Assembly: GCA_013115125.1 (NCBI GenBank)
Contig: JABANN010000375.1
Span: 1-34,352 of the forward strand
Source: Perkinsus olseni
Taxonomy: Eukaryota > Perkinsozoa > Perkinsida
Direction of reading: 5' to 3'
Length of the DNA stretch: 34,352 nucleotides
Position 1 is the first letter of the stretch. Each line of letters begins with the position of its first letter. Both the position numbers and the translations under genes were made by a program. Shown here in pieces: positions 13,301 through 23,977 of this stretch. A model generated the notes under the pieces. The model saw nothing but the letters and a program-made list of their open reading frames with translations, had not been told where the DNA came from and made no database searches.

Positions 13301-15050
13301 TGATTCTCAGGTTACGTTCGGAGTGGGAGAAGCTACGATGCGTGCAGAAGTCCACCGACCTCAGCCTGACAGCAACACAGAGGAGAGCCAACGAGACCGA
13401 GGCAGCGGTTGCACGGCATCGAGATCGGGCCGCGGCCGAGATAGAAGCCATCGAGAGGCAGCGTGTGCAGGCAGGGATTGAGTCGTGCCTAGCTCCCACA
13501 GGCTGGACTTTGCTAGGTGGAGGAGGACACGGCAGAACTGAATAGGAAACTCAACCTCCTTCGAGACCAGGAAGCGGACGTTAGAGCCGACATGGCCGGC
13601 GTGGTGATGACGCTCATTACACCACTCGAGCGCAGCCTCTGTCCTAGGTCGAGCTGGCTGCACGACTCAACAGTCGGGCGCAGCAGGTCGCCCAAGCCTA
13701 TGGGGCAGCTGAGCATGTTAGGGCGGAGGTGAGCTCGCCTGTCGCCCCCGCGGCCGGTAGGCGTTCGTCGCTGCAGGCACACAGACTTCATGCTGAGCTG
13801 AATGAGAGGGAGGAGGAACTTACCCAGGGGGCGAGGGAGTTGGAGGAAATGAGGAAGTTGGAGCTGACAAGCGTACCGGTCATCGTTGTGACGCTACTCC
13901 TCCCAGGGAGATCGAAGAGCAGCGGTTGAGAGTGATGGAGGCGGAGGCCGCGGTCAGTGCCCGAAAGCTCGAAGCGATCGAGCAGACTAAGCCGTTCAGC
14001 GTCACCGCTGGGACAGTTGGCTCCTTGCCGAACGTAGCGGAGGGCTCGGGTTGAGCATAACGGCTTATGAAACCTCTACCGAATTATTGCGTGATGAGGG
14101 AAGTTATCTGTGCGTCTATGTGGTAACTTCATTTAGTTGACGGTACCCTCAGGAGGAGCCGGCTTACCACCGGCCTCGCAAACTTACCATGGCCAGGCGA
14201 TAAGCATGTCCCGAGGTGAGTATTAATGGTGAATGTAGGGACTGGCAATTTCTTGGAGGCTTACTAACTCAGTCACCACGAGACCGCAGCTGTTGCCCTC
14301 CGCCGAGACCGACAAGTGGAGGAAGTTGAAGGAGGAGGCCATGCAAGTTGATGAGTGAGCGGCTGACGGCCAGAAGGCGGCGAGCCAGCACGGCAATGCA
14401 CTCGCAGATACATCTTCAAGAACCAACAGGCAACCCTGACTACTGTTCGCACGATGGCAAGCACCACGCGGGTTCTACCGCCACAGTCAATGCCACCACA
14501 GTCGAACGTCGCGGCCTCCAACCATTTCCCAATGTACCTGTGGCTTCATTCCGCCCGTCCACTTGTAACCAGCCCTTGGTAGAGCCAGCACATATCCGCC
14601 TCCACAGCGGGCCGAGATGCCGCAAGGAGCCGTGCTGCTTTCCCCCGGGACATCGGCCAGTCAGCAGACCTTCGTTCCCCTTCAAGGCTCCCCTCAGACG
14701 ACAACGTGAGGCCCTGCTGGCGTTGAGCACCCTTTCTCTCAGTCAAGTTTTGCTCGTAGGTTTTGGCGGCCCAACACCACCGGGTTCGGCAGTCTGAACA
14801 TCCTGTCTCCTAGACCCGCGGAAAGTGAGTTCCTTCCCACACTTGTCAATATCATGCAAACTTCTTTGTTCCCATCTCCTTCCGTATAGGTATGCCGACG
14901 ATAGCAGGACAGGAGGCGCCACCATCACCCGCCCCACTGGAGCCACTCTCCTCCCTGACCTCCTCGGATCAAGAGGGCGTCGCTAGAGGACATACACGTC
15001 CGGCATCCATCCCTCCTCTCAATGTTCCAGCGGTCGCAAGTGACTCATGA
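10354..15050 (+). CDS. Large multi-exon coiled-coil protein
   Basis: Starts with MADSLDSLILGDKAGPLTRT, followed by at least a dozen short introns. The first exons are clear: 10354-10458, 10514-10583, 10632-10706 and the start of a fourth at 10787. An acidic segment HEDEELEALFNEW and a low-complexity basic, Ser/Pro-rich region (GNGRLNKRLKRKTESDGEG) come first. From about 11750 the exons encode long charged helices such as RHEAERVARRTQENLE, ERLRRLEEQRSLDKQRSEEE, YQHRREVEALKSDHERE and RRVREERSIGKMILRLRSEW. The C-terminal exons are Pro/Ser-rich and end at TGA 15048-15050. Acidic N-terminus plus long C-terminal coiled coil recalls centrosomal or ciliary proteins such as FBF1, but that resemblance is weak. 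Several internal exon borders (10970-11160 and 13000-14900) remain unresolved, so the limits are more certain than the full protein. Confidence 0.7.
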
Positions 15051-15993
15051 GCGAACATGGCTGGACGCATCGTGCCGTGAGCTACGTATCGAGTGGTTTG
15101 CTGCCATCAGTGTCGAGCTGAAGCCGTCGGGAGGGGAGTAGTAGAACATGCGATCACCTTCGCCGGCCACAACACACGTGCGACTCGCACGGTGCAAGGA
15201 GACTCGAAGGGGTGCCTCCCACGAGTGGCAAGCAAAGTCTACAGCCGTGTCTTCTCTTCCTGAGCGCTCCTGCATCAACTAGTTCAATGACTAATACACC
15301 TCGCTAACAAACGATTGACATCCGTGGGGTTCGAACCCGGGTGATACGTATAAGGCGACGATGACTCTACACTGATCATCACCAACACTTTGTTTGCACG
15401 CCACCCCACACAGAGCTCGACTGGGACACCCAGAGGGCTTGATCTATAATGCAACGAACTCATCACAGGCAGACGACGATTTCGAGTTACGTAAATGCCG
15501 ACTGCGCAGTTCATCGTCGCGCTATCCACAGCCGCTGCAGCAATAATCCCCCACTTACCCCTCGCTAGGGCACTCAGCGCCGCGGCCCCTATCGACTCAA
15601 CTGATGTAAGAATCCCGATAGGAGCGGCATCCGATCATGCCTGGTTTGCGTAATGACAGGAATAACTTTTGGTATGTTCGGTTAGCCGGATTCAACTGTA
15701 TTCCAGCTGCCCCTCACTCTCAGGGCTATCCTCCGCCGAGCGGACACTCGCGTTACGAAGTGTATGAGGGCTACGCCGTCTGCTCCTACTGAGACAGCCC
15801 CGAAGCGGGAAGGTGGGAGGAGCGGAAAGCATTGGAGATACTGGTCAATGTCTCAATGAATCACCACTCCTAAGATTGGAGACCTGGAGAATACACGCTG
15901 GTATTTTGCAACTGCTTGTTAACCGGGGGAAGCCGGGAATTTGGTTCTACTGTCTACGAAACCAATCCAAGGCCCCGCCGTGAGAGTGACAAT
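15051..15993. other. Stretch with no firm gene
   Basis: A short frame starting MPGLRNDRNNFWYVRLAGF (near 15639-15800) could be an upstream exon of the small gene that follows, but no convincing splice chain joins them. A palindrome GGGTTCGAACCC near 15331-15342 resembles a tRNA T loop, but no tRNA folds around it. Confidence 0.4.
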
Positions 15994-16236
15994 ATGCTTC
16001 TCGCGAAGACTGAGCTCAAGAATCTATGTGGGGTAGCCTTGGAGGTTGTCAAGGAAAAGTATCCCACTTACGAAGAGTTATGCGCCGAGTCCTACCAGAT
16101 AGCCGAATTCGTGTTCACTACGCGGAGTCCTTGGAAAGAGAAGAAGATGCCGGATGGCTCAACAGTGGTGTTTGATTCGAGTAAGGAATATTACAAATCT
16201 TACGCTGCAGGGCGTTTGTATTTGGAGATCCAATAG
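15994..16236 (+). CDS. Small hypothetical protein or last exon of a larger gene
   Basis: The frame from ATG 15994 to TAG 16236 encodes 80 residues. The composition looks coding: a helical stretch LKNLCGVALEVVKEKYPTYE, then aromatic and charged residues ending SYAAGRLYLEIQ. The frame stays open upstream to about 15916, and a possible acceptor (CCAATCCAAG) ends at 15971, so an upstream exon is likely. No family was recognised. Confidence 0.5.
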   Translation: MLLAKTELKNLCGVALEVVKEKYPTYEELCAESYQIAEFVFTTRSPWKEKKMPDGSTVVFDSSKEYYKSYAAGRLYLEIQ

Positions 16237-17087
16237 CTTGTTGGTCTCCCGTGTTGGGCTGAGCAGGCAGAGTTTTCGGTCGGATGTTTGCTTATTTCAT
16301 TTCCCTTTTATTCACCCATTATCTCGAGAACGGAAAAAAAGTTGTCCATACAGATGATTATGATGATTATGTTGTTGTGTGCAAGCCCTGAGGTACTGTC
16401 TTGAGGAGAGTACGAACCAACGAAGCCTCCGATTCAACGGCTCTCATGGAGTCTTCAAAAAGGTGTAGTTCGAAGATAACAATTGCAATACTGAGATGTA
16501 CGTACTGGTAAATTACCAGTGGTAATCCGTATGGAATGGCACGAACACAAGCTTTAAGGGTACAGGTTGTAGAATAAGGTGGATAAGTACGAAGGACAAG
16601 AAAGGCCGGGCAGAGAAGAGCTGAGGCACACTAAGCCTAGCTTTGTGCTACTGCGCAAGATCCCCTGCGCAATAGTCCATGGTCTTGATAGTGTACGTAC
16701 AGACTGAGCGAGTATGTACGCATCCAGGCTTGATGCAGATGATCCAGCGTAGACCCTTGAGTTGGCAGTTCGCTGCTGCTGGTTTGTAGCAATCTATACT
16801 CAAACAGTGTCGAGATCGAGAGAGGAGGCTCCACTCTAGATGGAATCCCATTGGCTCATTACGGGTACTTTATCTTAACGCGCTCGAGGTTCGAGATAAT
16901 CAAGACTCTTGATTCAAGAGAATAAACTTATAACCTCACAAGTTCTCCCGAATGAAAGATGCATATCTTGATGACTGATCAACTCAGGACTACGGATGTC
17001 AGAGGAAATGTGCCGGAGACATGTGGATGGAACACGATCGGTGAGGATGATGGCGTTGTTGTGTCTTACGGTGGCTTGGCAATAACA
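16237..17087. other. Convergent intergenic stretch
   Basis: This lies between the 3' end of the small plus-strand gene and the 3' end of the minus-strand SNARE gene. It is AT-richer than its neighbours and holds a perfect inverted repeat (ACTGGTAA, A, TTACCAGT) near 16503-16520. Nothing coding was recognised. Confidence 0.45.
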
Positions 17088-18373
17088 TCAAACAGATCGG
17101 CATGAAGGTAGAGAGAGCCCTCCGCATACTGTGGAGATCAGAGCGTATAGCGCCAGCTGCAAGAGGACGGAGTTCAACCCGAATGTGGTGAACAAGATGT
17201 CCGACCCACACAAGCCGAAGCCACAAAGCATCGAGTCATTGCGGTCAATGCTAATAGCTGCGATCTCTGTGCTGTACGAGGAGCCGTCTGTAGGGAAGCG
17301 CAACTCACCAGAATTATTGCTACAAGAGCGCCATGGACCTTCGCCCTCTGCCACCATATCTTACGAACAACCTGGAAACGCGCAAGTACATGCCTTGAAC
17401 AGGTGAAGAGCTGGCCGTGATAGTGTCACGTAGCCGATCACGACGACCAGCTCGTTACGGTGCTCTGTCACGGTGACGGAGGCTACCGTCCCAGCCTTAC
17501 TTGTTTCGCCCTTGTCCGGAAGACCCGTGCGTCTACCCCAAGATTCGAGGTCTTATCGACAAGAGAAGCGATCGACTCTCCGCGGTTGATGACAGCATCT
17601 ACATGGAATCGCGTCTTCAATGAGCCGACTGAAAACTGTTGAGTATCAACTGATATTCTCGACCATGATGTCGGCAACAGCATCGAGCTCGTCCTCAACT
17701 TGTGCGATCATCGTCATCTTCACGCCGTTGCCCCCATCCTGCCGATCACCAAAACAGCGTGCATGCTCGGATGGGTCCAGTGGGAGAGAACAGAGCAGGA
17801 CGAACATTCGCTGGAGTTTGGCGCATCCCCTACTATGATGGCCTTGAGCTCTCTAGTCATGGCGATAACCGAGGGGAGCTGACGATTCCTGAGGAGGTGG
17901 TAACCCCAGAGAGCAAGGCTCCTGCTGCTGACTTCGGGGTGATCTCAGCAGCCATTCGTTTGAGTACCATGCTCGGCAGCTCGGCACCTCCTTCCTTCTC
18001 CATTGCCACAACTACGTATATGTACGGACGCTCGCGGTACTGAAGGGAGAGTGTGCAACGAAAGAAGTGGTATCAGAAGAAGGCACTACGAAGTTGATCG
18101 TATGGCCACGGTAAACGAGGCTGTGACACACATCGTCCATCCGCGAGAAGTCTCCGATGTTCTTTCTCGCAGTAGCTATCTGAACCCCAACTACGGCGTT
18201 CGACTGGTAAGCAGCGTTACTATATTCTCGTGTTCGCTCCTTGCCCTTGGCGTGGTGATATCTTGCTCGCCGAGAACAGGCTGATACTCACAGATAACGT
18301 AAGTCCCTTTGGATACGCAGGCATAGACGAGAGGCGCCGCCTTCCTCAGGCCCTCCATTCGAGGTAGTGTCAT
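17088..18373 (-). CDS. Longin R-SNARE, VAMP7-like
   Basis: Vesicle SNARE for endosome, lysosome or vacuole fusion. Exon 1 (18292-18373) encodes a longin start with PLVYACVSKGTYVI. Later exons (18090-18175, 17905-18039) give GHTINFYRERPYIYVVVAME, the strand-rich middle of a longin domain. The SNARE core comes from 17651-17738 and 17501-17598: MIAQVEDELDAVADIMVENI joined to NAVINRGESIASLVDKTSNL. The arginine of NRGE is the zero-layer residue of R-SNAREs, and the block matches VAMP7 pattern closely. Exon 17309-17371 gives VRKIWWQRAKVHGALVAIIL, the basic WW juxtamembrane motif and the start of the tail anchor. The stretch 17739-17904 and the extreme C-terminus (17088-17264) are less certain. Confidence 0.82.
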
Positions 18374-18639
18374 CGTCGTATCAAATGGTTACTCTATCAC
18401 TGGTGTTACGACGGTTGTCTCCATGTCCGGCCAAGGGATCACCATTGACGGCGGCAACAACCAAAGGCCTCAACGCGAAGAAGCTCTTCTGCATCATGCT
18501 GCAATCTCCCAATCAGCTACCAATTACTGTGGCCAAATTGATCAGTATAATAATAAAATGAATTACAGGTTGAATTGTAGTAGACATCAACACTAAGTCG
18601 CAAGTCTCCATTCTCGGGCGTGCATTCGGTCACTCTCCG

Positions 18640-19286
18640 CTAGACACGGAAGCCGAGCTCGGCGCGGTACACGAGCGCTCCGTACACGACGTTCCCGATG
18701 CCGACCCTGCCGAGACCAACTGACTCAGCAGGGATTGTAGTGGGGGGGACTCACGGGCTTTCGTGGGGGTCAACTTCTCGTAGTCGCCGAAGAGGCCTCT
18801 CAGGAACTCCTCCTGCTTCGCTACGGTCGCAGAGTCCTTCGGGGACAGGTCCCCACGATCCGGGAAGGACGGACCTTCCAATGCACGTAAAGAGCATAGC
18901 GACGGAGACGACTCACATGTGGCGCTGTTGTTAATACAAGAAGTCATGAGGGACGCCATAGAAGGGCTAGCGTCCAGAGCTGCCGGGGGCCGAGGGGTCT
19001 CGCTGAGCCTCCTCTTTAAGGTAGCATCGACCTTCCTCAACAGGGCCTTCCTCCCGACCCTGTCCCTCCTAGACAGGACCCGTACGGCGACCACCAACCC
19101 GACTGCTAGGAGCGCCAGGGGTAACCACAAACTCTCGTTGTTGCAATCGAGAGGTGATTCGGTCCTCAGACGCCATATTTCATTCTGGGAGGCCTCGAAC
19201 CTCCCCTTCCAATACTCGGCCTCATCGCGTGCTGATGCACAGAGGCCGAGCATATCAACAAGAGAGGGGGAAGAGAGGGCTGTCAT
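18640..19286 (-). CDS. Small single-span membrane protein, unrecognised
   Basis: From ATG at 19286 the protein starts MTALSSPSLVDMLGLCASAR, followed by a short charged helix (DEAEYWKGRFEASQNEIWRL). One strong hydrophobic span follows, LWLPLALLAVGLVVAVRVLS, then a basic cluster and a soluble Ser-rich region. The basic side after the span suggests a cytosolic C-terminus. Two short in-frame-looking introns are likely: 42 nt after the codons for NNSAT, and 35 nt after TKA. With both removed the protein ends VGIGNVVYGALVYRAELGF at TAG 18640; without the second it would end at about 18630 in another frame. The spliced end looks more protein-like. No family was recognised. Confidence 0.6.
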
Positions 19287-19864
19287 TGTGAGGTAATGGA
19301 GGGACAACTCATCACCGAGGGCGTCGCCAAAGACAAACGAGATTCATCTTCATGCAGGTCGGTTACGAGCCTTATCAATCGGTCAGTACTGCATTTTATG
19401 GTAAGATTCATGTGATATACTTTTCACAATGATTGGCCATCAAGTGGCCCAACCGCCACAGAAGAAGCCTCTTCTTCCACGAGGCCGCTCGTTTGCTACC
19501 TTCCTCTTGCGTTGAGACCGGGCAGCACGGCCCCTCGCGCCTTCAACGCTCCGTTGTTTCTCTGAAATATCTTTCCTCACCACAGTGATTGATGGATGAA
19601 CTCAAGCTGAGATTGCGCAAAGCAATAAGATACATGGAGGGAGGCCGCTGCCACTAAGGGCTGATGACGATCATAATACAGCAGCTTCATTCAACAACAA
19701 CCCCAAAACTGTGGCAGTAAAATATCGACTAATAACGTATGAAAACACATTCTCCATCGTAGGCCGCTCGACGGACCCCTGCGGTTGATAAAAAGAGATT
19801 ATAATAAACAGTCTATACATATGGCCTTAAGCTGGCCTCTATACCGCTCCTTTCCTAACGTATG
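19287..19864. other. Intergenic stretch between two minus-strand genes
   Basis: No frame of note. It contains the 3' UTR of the cotransporter gene and the promoter of the small membrane-protein gene. It is AT-rich around 19680-19830. Confidence 0.5.
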
Positions 19865-22800
19865 CTAGAAGCGAGTGAAGACCTCCATGCCTGTGGAGTG
19901 TAGGAGCAGTACTCGATCTAGGGACTTGGTGAGGCAGTCGCAGTAGGCCATGTAGGAGGCACAGTCCTTCTCGGTCTCGGTGGACCAAATGTCGGGCATA
20001 TTCATCATCACCAGAGCACTGTCTTTGCTTCGCTCCGCTATTATCGAGTTCATCCTCATGTACGGGCGTGCGCTGTTTGGATGGACCACAGTAGATGGAC
20101 GACGCTGCGACGCTCCTCCTGATGGCACCTTGAGGGAGTTGGCCGACTGAGAATTTGAGCTGAACGCGTTGACCTGTGCCAGACGATCCATGTAGCTCCG
20201 CCTCTCCTCAATCTTTTTGTGGACGTTAGACAAAAGATCTGATTCGACGTTCCACTCGAGGTCCTCATCGAAGGGTTTGGTGTTCGGGACACGACGCTGC
20301 TGTAGTGATGGGTGGTGCGGCAAACTTGAGGGATTCTGCTCTTCCTTAGCCGGGAGAACTCCATTAAAGAGGTCGTCAAGGCTCGTGGGGAGGGTATTTT
20401 GCTGAGAGAAAGGAACATGAGGCTGTCTGCAGAGAGCCGTGCCCGACTCACCCTTTTGAAGCCGATCTCGGTGGCAGCCAGGTCATCTCCTCTATTGTTG
20501 ACCTTCATCGTCCAGTCGTAGGTGTAGGGTTCGATCATGGCATCATCGTGGAGGACCACCACCTCAATAACAACATTGTCCAACAGCCTATGTCCGGTGA
20601 GGAGCTTCCGCAAGTTGCTCTTTGCCGTCTCCGTGGCCTCGTCGTCCGCATGCTCCATCACCAGCAAGACCCGTACTTGGCAGCCTCGCCAGACCTTGTG
20701 CTGTTTGAGGAAGTGGGCGCAGAGAAGGAGAAAGCCGCCATCGTGTATCATCCACCAGACGTCGATCGTGCCATTCATGGGGATCGACCGCTCCCCCACA
20801 GGCATGAAGGACATGTTCTTCACGCACATGATGGCCTTGCCCGTGTTGGTGGCGAACTGCAGCAGACGAACAAACTCGCAAGCTTCATCCGACCGACCCT
20901 GCCAGTTAGACGGCCAGGCCAGTAGGACCGAGTTAGGCCTCAGGCCTCCGATACCAGCGAGTTGGACGGCGTATGAAGCCCCTTCCCCGAAGGAGGGGGC
21001 CACCACTACATCCGCGAAGCCTTGTAACGACTCCTGAGCCATCACTTCAGCGACCCGGCTCCTCTCAGCCGCTACCTGAAATGACGAGGACCGTCGTAGT
21101 ACGGCTGCTGAGCACACCGAGTATAGCTTACCCTCTTGTCGTCACCATCAACTACAATAGCTGATGCAATGCACATGCCGCGGCCCTTCCTCATTTGCCC
21201 GTAGAAGCGCAGCAGATCATGGCAACCCATCTTTGACAGCATCGAATTGGTATCCCCATCCCCCCCAGAGTGGTCAGCACCATTACCAACTTGGTAGAGC
21301 ACAAGTACCTGTAGTAAGGGACTGCGGGACAGAAGGGCTAGTGACTGGCTACCTGTGGCCTCCAGTTAATCCTCTTGTGGACCTTCTCTTGCAACCCCTG
21401 CAGCGCCGTCAACGCGAAGTTGTACCGCAGACCGGCAAAGCCACTACCCCACTCGGCCTCGGCCCCGACCCAGTCCAAGTAGAGGTAGAGCAAGGCAGCC
21501 AGGACAAGCACGCCGATGGTCCAGTAGACCGACACTATTATCATCACCGCCAAGGCAGCCACTACACCCACGAACGAGGACAGGATGTACCACAACCGAA
21601 ACCGCCTTCTGAAGATGCCAGCAGGCCGCCACGTGGGGGTCTTGAGTAGAGTAAGCATCAGGCAGGAGACGTTCATGAAGGCGTAGCAGACGAGGAAGCA
21701 CATCGTGAGTAGGGGAGCGATCAGATCGAGATTTCCGATCATCGACAGGGCGATAGACAGAATTGTGGTTATCAGAACTGCCCGGGCGGGCTCCCTCTTG
21801 CGGTTCACCACACTGAGTGGCTTCAAGATGGGCAGGAGATTGTCGGCTGAAATGGACTGCATGAGTCTAGGGGCTACAGTAAAGCACTGCAGAGCTTGGG
21901 AGACCGAGGAGATGAAGATACCAACGTAAGCTGGTATCCTATGTGGCCACACAATCTGACCAACAATGGTCCTTGCTTCATCGTTATTGACCCCGGCCAG
22001 TCGGCGAAGATGTGCAGCGGCAGCCTCTGTGCCATAAGGGCCATGCTTTAGGTAATCGCTCGTGGCTACAGCACCCCAGAGTAACATGAATGATAGGTAC
22101 CTGTACAGCAGCAGATCTCCCGTGATGAAGGGCTCAAGCAACTGGCCCTCTACGACATTCTACTCTTACGAGAACTTCAACGGTGGAGAACGGAAAAGGA
22201 CAGTCCCAGGAGAATCGCCGTCGGTGGCGCAACGTAAAGGTTGAGCTGAACGACGGGTCGATTACTCATATCACTCCCGAGAATACTGGCGATGAGTTCT
22301 ATGGCTGTACGTCGGAGTATTTCTCCAATCTTGACGGCTACTGCCCTTGCTACTTACATGAAAAGGGATATCGTGATCGCTCCGAAAGTGCCGTTCCTGA
22401 TGCTCTTGGGTGGATCCCTCAGTACATCAGCCCGGTTAGCTCCCGATAGTATACCAGTGAAGCAGGGGAACACTATAGACAATACCGTACCAAACCGAAC
22501 GCCATCATCATAGGAGGGGCCGAGGTTGTCGCTGAAGGTGGAGGCACTGAGCCCGGTGACCCCAGCCATCTCTATGGCATCACTCTGGGGTGACACGAAG
22601 ATACCAACGTAGAACATGAGAATAGTAAGACCGACTACTACGACGAAGAAGACGCCGAGCTTAGTGACAACATGGATGCCGCCCCAGACCACGACGTTGA
22701 GGATGAGGACCAGGGAGCCTCCGAAAATCTGATGGTAGCCCGGTATGTCGGCCAAGGAGGGAGCTGCCATGACCAAAGCGTCAACAGCTCCAACGGACTC

Positions 22801-23211
22801 TAAGACGCCTAGAAGGGCGAAGCCTAGGTAGTAAGTGATACCGACGCTGGCTCCGGCATAGGGCCCAAGGGATCTAGACAGCATATGGTAGGGCCCACCC
22901 TCAGAGACAACACCACCAGAGGAGGCGATAGCACTAAGGCAGGAGGTAGTACAGAAGGCCACAATGAAGGACAAGATGACAGCCAGGCAGGCTTGGCCCA
23001 CACCGGCATTGCCGACGACATAGAAGAACCTCAGGAATATGAGGACCCCCCACATGTTCTCGCAAGTGGGTACTAAAACTCCAGTGAAGGTTCCCTTTAG
23101 CTTCTTCCGGGCAGCCGCCGCCTCTTCATCACTGCTGCCAGTGGCAGTGGACCCGCGCTTGGGCTTGTCACACGACGAGGCAATGCTGCCCCGGAGGGTC
23201 TCCCCAAGCAT
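19865..23211 (-). CDS. Cation-chloride cotransporter, KCC type (SLC12)
   Basis: Plasma- or vacuole-membrane symporter moving K+ with Cl-, used in volume and ion control. Five exons (22358-23211, 21353-22100, 21132-21308, 20452-21075, 19865-20401) join to 2940 nt, 979 residues. The N-terminal half has the SLC12 transmembrane core: GVLVPTCENMWGVLIFLRFF, SSGGVVSEGGPYHMLSRSLG, FPCFTGILSGANRADVLRDP and TVAPRLMQSISADNLLP. The C-terminal cytosolic domain has NWRPQVLVLYQVGNG, PNSVLLAWPSNWQ, NGTIDVWWMIHDGGF and FLKQHKVWRGC, the KCC rather than NKCC pattern, and ends VMMNMPDIW then LDRVLLLHSTGMEVFTRF. The ATG at 23211 has a GCCACC context, but the frame is open upstream to an acceptor near 23290, so an upstream coding exon is possible. 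The first intron (257 nt) is unusually long. Confidence 0.93.
22183..22449 (+). other. Plus-strand ORF antisense to the long KCC intron
   Basis: An 88-codon frame starts at an ATG inside the 257-nt first intron of the cotransporter and runs on into its exon 1, on the opposite strand. The part within the intron has protein-like composition (VKVELNDGSITHITPENTG). The part over the exon is constrained by the other strand and is probably a shadow. No family was recognised. It may be the trace of inserted sequence rather than a gene. Confidence 0.2.
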
Positions 23212-23977
23212 GGTGGCATCAGCACCAAAGATAGTCAAGTCGTTCTGTTGAACCTGCTCACCATCATCACTTCTGCTGGAGGGATGAGTGACCTAAAAAG
23301 AGACCAGAGAATGCCGAGTAGGCCGAGAGCCAATGCCATCGTGCCACATTGCCAGCCCTCTGCGCCTGTGAAGCGGCCCATTTGCGACTCTGGCGACCTT
23401 TTTCGAGGGTTTTCCGCCGTTTCGTCACCAAATCAAGCGCAAGACAGCCCTAGTTTATTGCACCATCGGTTAGATGACGATGAGAGCTTTCGATCGCGGG
23501 CCACTAGAAGCCCAAACTCGTTGGCAACAGGACATTACGAGGAGAGGTCCCTTTTCAACCCTGTAGTACCTTGACGTTAAACAGGTTGTTGAGATTGGTG
23601 ATATTAGTTTCCTTATCAGTTGACGCTGGATTATGGTGTCCCTTATCATCGGGGGCCATTGGTAAAGTTCAAAGTGGCTGGTGTTGCTGCTATCGGAAGT
23701 ATCACCATTAGACGATGTCTCCCTCCCGGAGCGGCGTCACTGCTGCTGCTACTGTCCCCAGCTAGGGAGTATCACTAACTACGGGAAGCCCGGGCCAGCC
23801 ACTGAGCGAGAATCATCGTCCGTGCCACTGCGCTAGTCTGCTACAACGAAGGTAGACTTACTCTTTCGAAGGAGGTCGTTGAAGTGTAAAATGTTGATCA
23901 CTCGGCGGCGGAGCGATGCAGCCATCATCCGCGACGGCGCAGGTTGAAAAGGTTGGGCCTTACAGCCGAAATCTCCT
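23212..23977. promoter_or_regulatory. Divergent region between KCC and the next gene
   Basis: About 760 bp between two head-to-head genes. On the minus strand a pyrimidine-rich TTTTTAG acceptor near 23290 marks the end of a 5' intron or trans-splice site for KCC, and a hydrophobic frame starting MGRFTGAEGWQC lies just upstream of it. No core promoter element was recognised. Confidence 0.45.

Noticed and set aside
10354-15050. Assigning the coiled-coil gene to FBF1
   Set aside because: Long coiled coils resemble one another by composition. No specific FBF1 signature could be seen, so the gene is left unnamed.
15318-15350. T-loop-like GGGTTCGAACCC
   Set aside because: It is a self-complementary palindrome. 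On neither strand is there an acceptor partner with a T stem of the right length, and no D or anticodon arm fits.
18919-19296. Plus-strand ORF of 125 codons opposite the small membrane-protein gene
   Set aside because: It is the complement of a minus-strand frame with a clear membrane span, and looks like its shadow.
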